A stretch of 64,000 bases of DNA, from the NCBI GenBank assembly GCA_049273855.1, contig JBASRN010000341.1, positions 45,798 through 109,797 of the forward strand, written 5' to 3'. Every line of letters begins with the position of its first letter. Position 1 is the first letter of the stretch. The notes below the pieces were generated by a model that saw nothing but the letters and a program-made list of their open reading frames with translations, was not told the origin of the DNA and did no database searches. The DNA is from Onstottus_B sp049273855. GTDB taxonomy: Bacteria > Acidobacteriota > Blastocatellia > UBA7656. Shown here one piece after another: positions 61,282 to 64,000 of this stretch. Made by a program: the position numbers and the translations under genes.

Positions 61282-61403
61282 ACAGTGGTCAGTGGTTAGT
61301 GGCTGGTGGTCAGTGGCCGGTGCTTATCATCTGACTGAGACTTCTAACCACCGAACATTAACCACCGACCACTAACCACTAACCACTGACTGCTGACCAC
61401 TGT
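61282..61403. repeat. Heptamer inverted array, family B (copy 2)
   Basis: Fills the whole gap between the SUMF1-domain gene stop and the next ATG at 61406. Left arm: ACAGTGGTCAGTGGTTAG then variant units (GTGGCTG, GTGGTCA, GTGGCCG). Right arm is the complement of the same units, ending GACCACTGT. Same unit as 41960-42095, 19 kb away. Confidence 0.9.
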
Positions 61404-61405
61404 CT

Positions 61406-62683
61406 ATGCGATTTAGCATCAAGCTTGGTGCGTTGTGCGCTGTCGCCGCGGTCCTGCCTTTGATCATCGCTTCAGCGATCATCCTGCCGGGGATATCTTC
61501 CAACGCACACGAAAAAGCTGCGGAGCAGTTGCGGATTGAAGCTCGCGCGGCTGCCGCCTTGTATGACAAGCGCATGACCGAGTTGCTCGCGGCGGCCGTG
61601 AGGCTGGCCGATGAGATCGCCAATCGCGCTTTGGCTAACCCCGAATCCCCCGATCGCACAAGCGCAACATCAGGGGCGCGCGTGCAAGACCTGTTTCCCC
61701 GAGCGCAGCAGGATTACTTTCTCGATTTTGTGATTGTGACTGATCCGCTTGGCCGCGTATTGGCCCGGCACAACGATCGACCCGCCGTTGGCGAGACGCT
61801 TCTCGGTCCTGATGACAGGAATCCTGTCATCGAGAAAGTGATAACCGGCGCAACTCTCCCAGTGGCTGCATCTGTCGTCGAGCGCGGCGAGCGCTACGCG
61901 AGACTCGGCCTGGACCGAATCGCGCAAGTGCGACTCGGCGACGGCTCAACCATCGATGAAGCGTTGATGATCGAAGCCGGCGCACCGATCTTCAGCGGCG
62001 GCCGATTCGCCGGCGTAGCGTTGATCGGCCAGATGCTCAACACTTATTTCAAGCCGCGGGCTCGGCCCTCCGGCGGGTTCGGCTCGCTCCAGACTCCGGT
62101 CGTCGCCGAGATACGTCAGACAATCGCTCGAAGCTCTGATGACGATTGCGGGGCGCTCGTCGCGCTTGGAAATGCGGTGATAACTTCAAGCGTTCCACCT
62201 GCAGCCGATGATGCCAACAACGTGCCCCCGCTCGCGGGAGCGGCACACGATCCGTCCAGGAATGAAGAGACGATTCGACACGGCGAGCGGAGCTACAACG
62301 TGGCTTGGCAGCCGATCAAGACGCTGGACGGTTCCTCGATTGGAGCGATAGGAGTGGCTCGTCCTTCAAGCGAGTTCGAGGGCGCAACAAGCTCTGCGCG
62401 ATCCGCGATGCTCGTCCTTGCGTTGCTGGCCATGGCGGCTGCCGGTGCCGGAGGGTTTCTGTTTGGACGCTCGCTCGGAACGAGGCTTGACCGGTTGGCT
62501 GATGCGGCGAGCCGCTGGAGCGTTGGCGATCTGAGCGCGACAGCCTCGGACAGCGAGTCAGTGCTTTCGAAGTGGGTTCCTCCTCACCTGCTCAGAGACG
62601 AGCTCAACCGTCTCACCGAACAGCTCGACGAGACGCGCGAGAGCTTCAGACAGGCAATCGAGAGAATGCGAAAGCGCGCATAG
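61406..62683 (+). CDS. Cache-HAMP membrane receptor without output domain
   Basis: 425 aa. N-terminal transmembrane helix (LGALCAVAAVLPLIIASAII), extracytoplasmic sensor of about 300 residues with cache-like features (FVIVTDPLGRVLARHNDRPA; MIEAGAPIFSGGRFAGVALI; WQPIKTLDGSSIGAIGVARP), a second helix (AMLVLALLAMAAAGAGGFLF), and a HAMP-like segment (LGTRLDRLADAASRWSVGDL) followed by a coiled coil to the end. There is no kinase, GGDEF or methyl-accepting domain. It must work through partners. Its ATG is 2 bp from the heptamer array and has no Shine-Dalgarno. Confidence 0.82.
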   Translation: MRFSIKLGALCAVAAVLPLIIASAIILPGISSNAHEKAAEQLRIEARAAAALYDKRMTELLAAAVRLADEIANRALANPESPDRTSATSGARVQDLFPRAQQDYFLDFVIVTDPLGRVLARHNDRPAVGETLLGPDDRNPVIEKVITGATLPVAASVVERGERYARLGLDRIAQVRLGDGSTIDEALMIEAGAPIFSGGRFAGVALIGQMLNTYFKPRARPSGGFGSLQTPVVAEIRQTIARSSDDDCGALVALGNAVITSSVPPAADDANNVPPLAGAAHDPSRNEETIRHGERSYNVAWQPIKTLDGSSIGAIGVARPSSEFEGATSSARSAMLVLALLAMAAAGAGGFLFGRSLGTRLDRLADAASRWSVGDLSATASDSESVLSKWVPPHLLRDELNRLTEQLDETRESFRQAIERMRKRA

Positions 62684-62828
62684 AACCAGGCCCGCTTGCT
62701 GGCTTCCTGCGGCTCAAGCTGTATAATGCACCCGCATGAAGCCAGGCCTGAGCAGAAGTTGAACTCGTGGTTTTGGTGCTCGTCGATCGCTGTAGCTGCG
62801 ATCAATCAAACTCACTGGAGGTTTCTTT

Positions 62829-63347
62829 ATGCGAATCAGAAGTGTGATCCTTGGACTGGGGCTCGTTGTTGCGGCGGGATTGGCGTCTGAGGCGTCAGCG
62901 CAAGCGGTTGCTCAGCCTGCCCACAAGCCAGTCGCAAAGAACGTGAAGCGCGTAGCAAAAGCTCCCGCAGCTAGCCCCATTCCAGCGGTTAGCCAGACTC
63001 CCCCCGCTACCCCCGCTGACCAGACAATGACTATGGCGAAGCCGAAGCCCAGGCCAAAACGAAGGGCTTCTCAGAAAATGGCAGGTGTGCCAAAAGGCGT
63101 GCCAGCCTGTATCAAGCACCTCGCAAAAATGGCCGAGAAGGACCCGTTGATCGACTATGACGGTCATCCGTCTGAGATAATCAACGGCGGGCTGTTGTGG
63201 AACGATCCGAAGTCACGCTGCTCGGTCGCCGGGGACGAATCGATGAGAAAGAAGGTCGTCGATCTGGCAGGCGCGTGGCGAAAGAAGGACGGCGCGACGG
63301 TGCGTTCGCTGCTTGCTGAGCTTGGGAGCGCGGCTGGATCGAAATAG
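62829..63347 (+). CDS. Small exported basic protein, unknown
   Basis: 172 aa with signal peptide (SVILGLGLVVAAGLASEASA). A Lys/Ala/Pro-rich stretch (HKPVAKNVKRVAKAPAASPI and PKPRPKRRASQK) resembles DNA- or cell-wall-binding tails, followed by a short folded domain with VPKGVPACIKHLAKMAEKDP and RCSVAGDESMRKKVVDLAGA, two Cys that may pair. I recognise no family. GGAGG lies upstream of the ATG. Confidence 0.65.
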   Translation: MRIRSVILGLGLVVAAGLASEASAQAVAQPAHKPVAKNVKRVAKAPAASPIPAVSQTPPATPADQTMTMAKPKPRPKRRASQKMAGVPKGVPACIKHLAKMAEKDPLIDYDGHPSEIINGGLLWNDPKSRCSVAGDESMRKKVVDLAGAWRKKDGATVRSLLAELGSAAGSK

Positions 63348-63352
63348 AGATG

Positions 63353-63380
63353 ATCGGGCGGGATTGTTGCTCCGCCCGAT
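63353..63380 (+). terminator. Probable terminator after the small exported protein gene
   Basis: Perfect 9-bp stem ATCGGGCGG / CCGCCCGAT with a 10-nt loop, 6 bp after the stop codon, followed by TGCTTCATCT. The 63381-63681 stretch shows no gene or repeat I can support. Confidence 0.6.
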
Positions 63381-63681
63381 TGCTTCATCTCGCCACAGTT
63401 GAAAACGATTTCTCCACCGTGAAGTTACCTCCGGGTTTGCGAGGCAGCCGGCGTGGCTGCCGTCGACCGACGCGCACCGACGTTCAATAGACGTTCCATA
63501 TTGGAAACGCGCGCGACACATACCTGTAACGCTGGAACTCGATGGCGAGACGGGGCGCTGTAGGCAACCGCGAGGATCATCGCTAAGTAGAACACTCGTG
63601 GTAGAGTTATCGGCCGGCCTTCCCGGGGCGCCGCTTGACATCCGCAGGGACGCTCGCTAGCGTTCTCTCATCATCAAACCA

Positions 63682-64000
63682 ATGCCGACTTCCCTATCTA
63701 CAAAGCGAATTGTTGTATTCATATTTGTCGTCGCGCTCGGGTGCCTTGCGGCGGGCTGCAAGCTGCTATCCGGAGAGACGAAGATCGATGAAGGCATCGT
63801 TATTGCCCAGAAACTGACGATTCGCTCGACGACCGCGCCCGCGGCGCTGCCTCTGGCTGAAGTAAAGCGCGGCGACAGGCTCGATATACTGGAACAGGCG
63901 GAATTCAAGACGCCTACTCGCACAAACGAATGGTACAGAGTCCGCACGAAAACCAGGGACGCGACCGAGGGATGGGTGGAAGCTCGCAGCGTCATAAACA
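63682..64000 (+). CDS. Lipoprotein with SH3b-like domain (partial, runs off window)
   Basis: Open from ATG 63682 to the window edge (106 codons, no stop). Translation gives a lipoprotein signal (RIVVFIFVVALGCLAAGC, lipobox LAAGC, lipidated Cys26) followed by a segment typical of bacterial SH3 domains: KLTIRSTTAPAALPLAEVKR, GDRLDILEQ, EWYRVRTK, EGWVEARSVI. SH3b domains bind cell-wall peptides or act as protein interaction modules. The C-terminal part is outside the window. Confidence 0.75.
   Translation, partial: MPTSLSTKRIVVFIFVVALGCLAAGCKLLSGETKIDEGIVIAQKLTIRSTTAPAALPLAEVKRGDRLDILEQAEFKTPTRTNEWYRVRTKTRDATEGWVEARSVIN

Overview
The window is about 58-60% GC, densely coded, and reads as chromosomal DNA of a free-living, Gram-negative-type (diderm) bacterium. 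I infer Acidobacteriota, probably class Blastocatellia. The evidence is an Oar-like TonB-dependent receptor with a carboxypeptidase-regulatory-like domain, a subtilase with a G-V-L-L-S-D type repeat tail, many TPR proteins, a DUF4388/J/TPR hybrid, LptE, and a polyprenyl synthase. This is a judgement from gene content, not a database match. I see no rRNA, tRNA, CRISPR array, prophage, transposase or plasmid function. I count 57 protein genes; one of them (63682 onward) runs off the right edge.

Layout. 1-3.7 kb: activated-methyl-cycle genes metK and ahcY with an alpha/beta hydrolase. 3.9-5.4 kb: MEMO-like and AMMECR1-like pair. 5.5-14.3 kb: rpsT, then convergently holA, lptE, J/PilZ protein, acetyltransferase, subtilase and leuS, which looks like an interrupted leuS-lptE-holA-rpsT cluster. 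14.7-20.4 kb: nfo, hydantoinase B, then yggS-yggT-DUF167-yebC-ruvC. 20.5-24 kb: HSL-type esterase, pentaheme cytochrome, Tat-type amidohydrolase. 24.2-38.5 kb: J-domain proteins, a nitrilase-family amidase, a TMTC-like membrane TPR protein, an SsnA-like amidohydrolase, thrC, DUF983, a TPR protein, trmO, cysteine synthase and exported msrB. 38.8-46.9 kb: D-aminoacylase-like protein, then a leftward M50 protease-trpS-scpA-scpB-rluB operon, a TIG/NHL protein and a HAD phosphatase. 47-52.9 kb: ECF sigma, anti-sigma, Spy-like protein, TonB receptor and EF-hand protein. 53.3-57.6 kb: hemolysin III and a pspA - membrane coiled-coil - AAA ATPase module. 58-64 kb: polyprenyl synthase, zinc-ribbon/SUMF1 membrane protein, cache-HAMP receptor, a small secreted protein and an SH3b-type lipoprotein.

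Two things stand out. First, the pspA module pairs an ESCRT-III-superfamily protein with a classic-clade AAA ATPase (dead N-terminal domain, intact C-terminal domain) through a membrane-anchored coiled coil, like a bacterial analogue of ESCRT-III/Vps4. Second, the intergenic spaces hold an unusual load of inverted-repeat elements. At least six are built from iterated 7- or 8-bp units laid out as two opposed arms. They fill successive operon gaps, provide the stop codon of scpA, and in one case have gone in frame into a hydantoinase gene.
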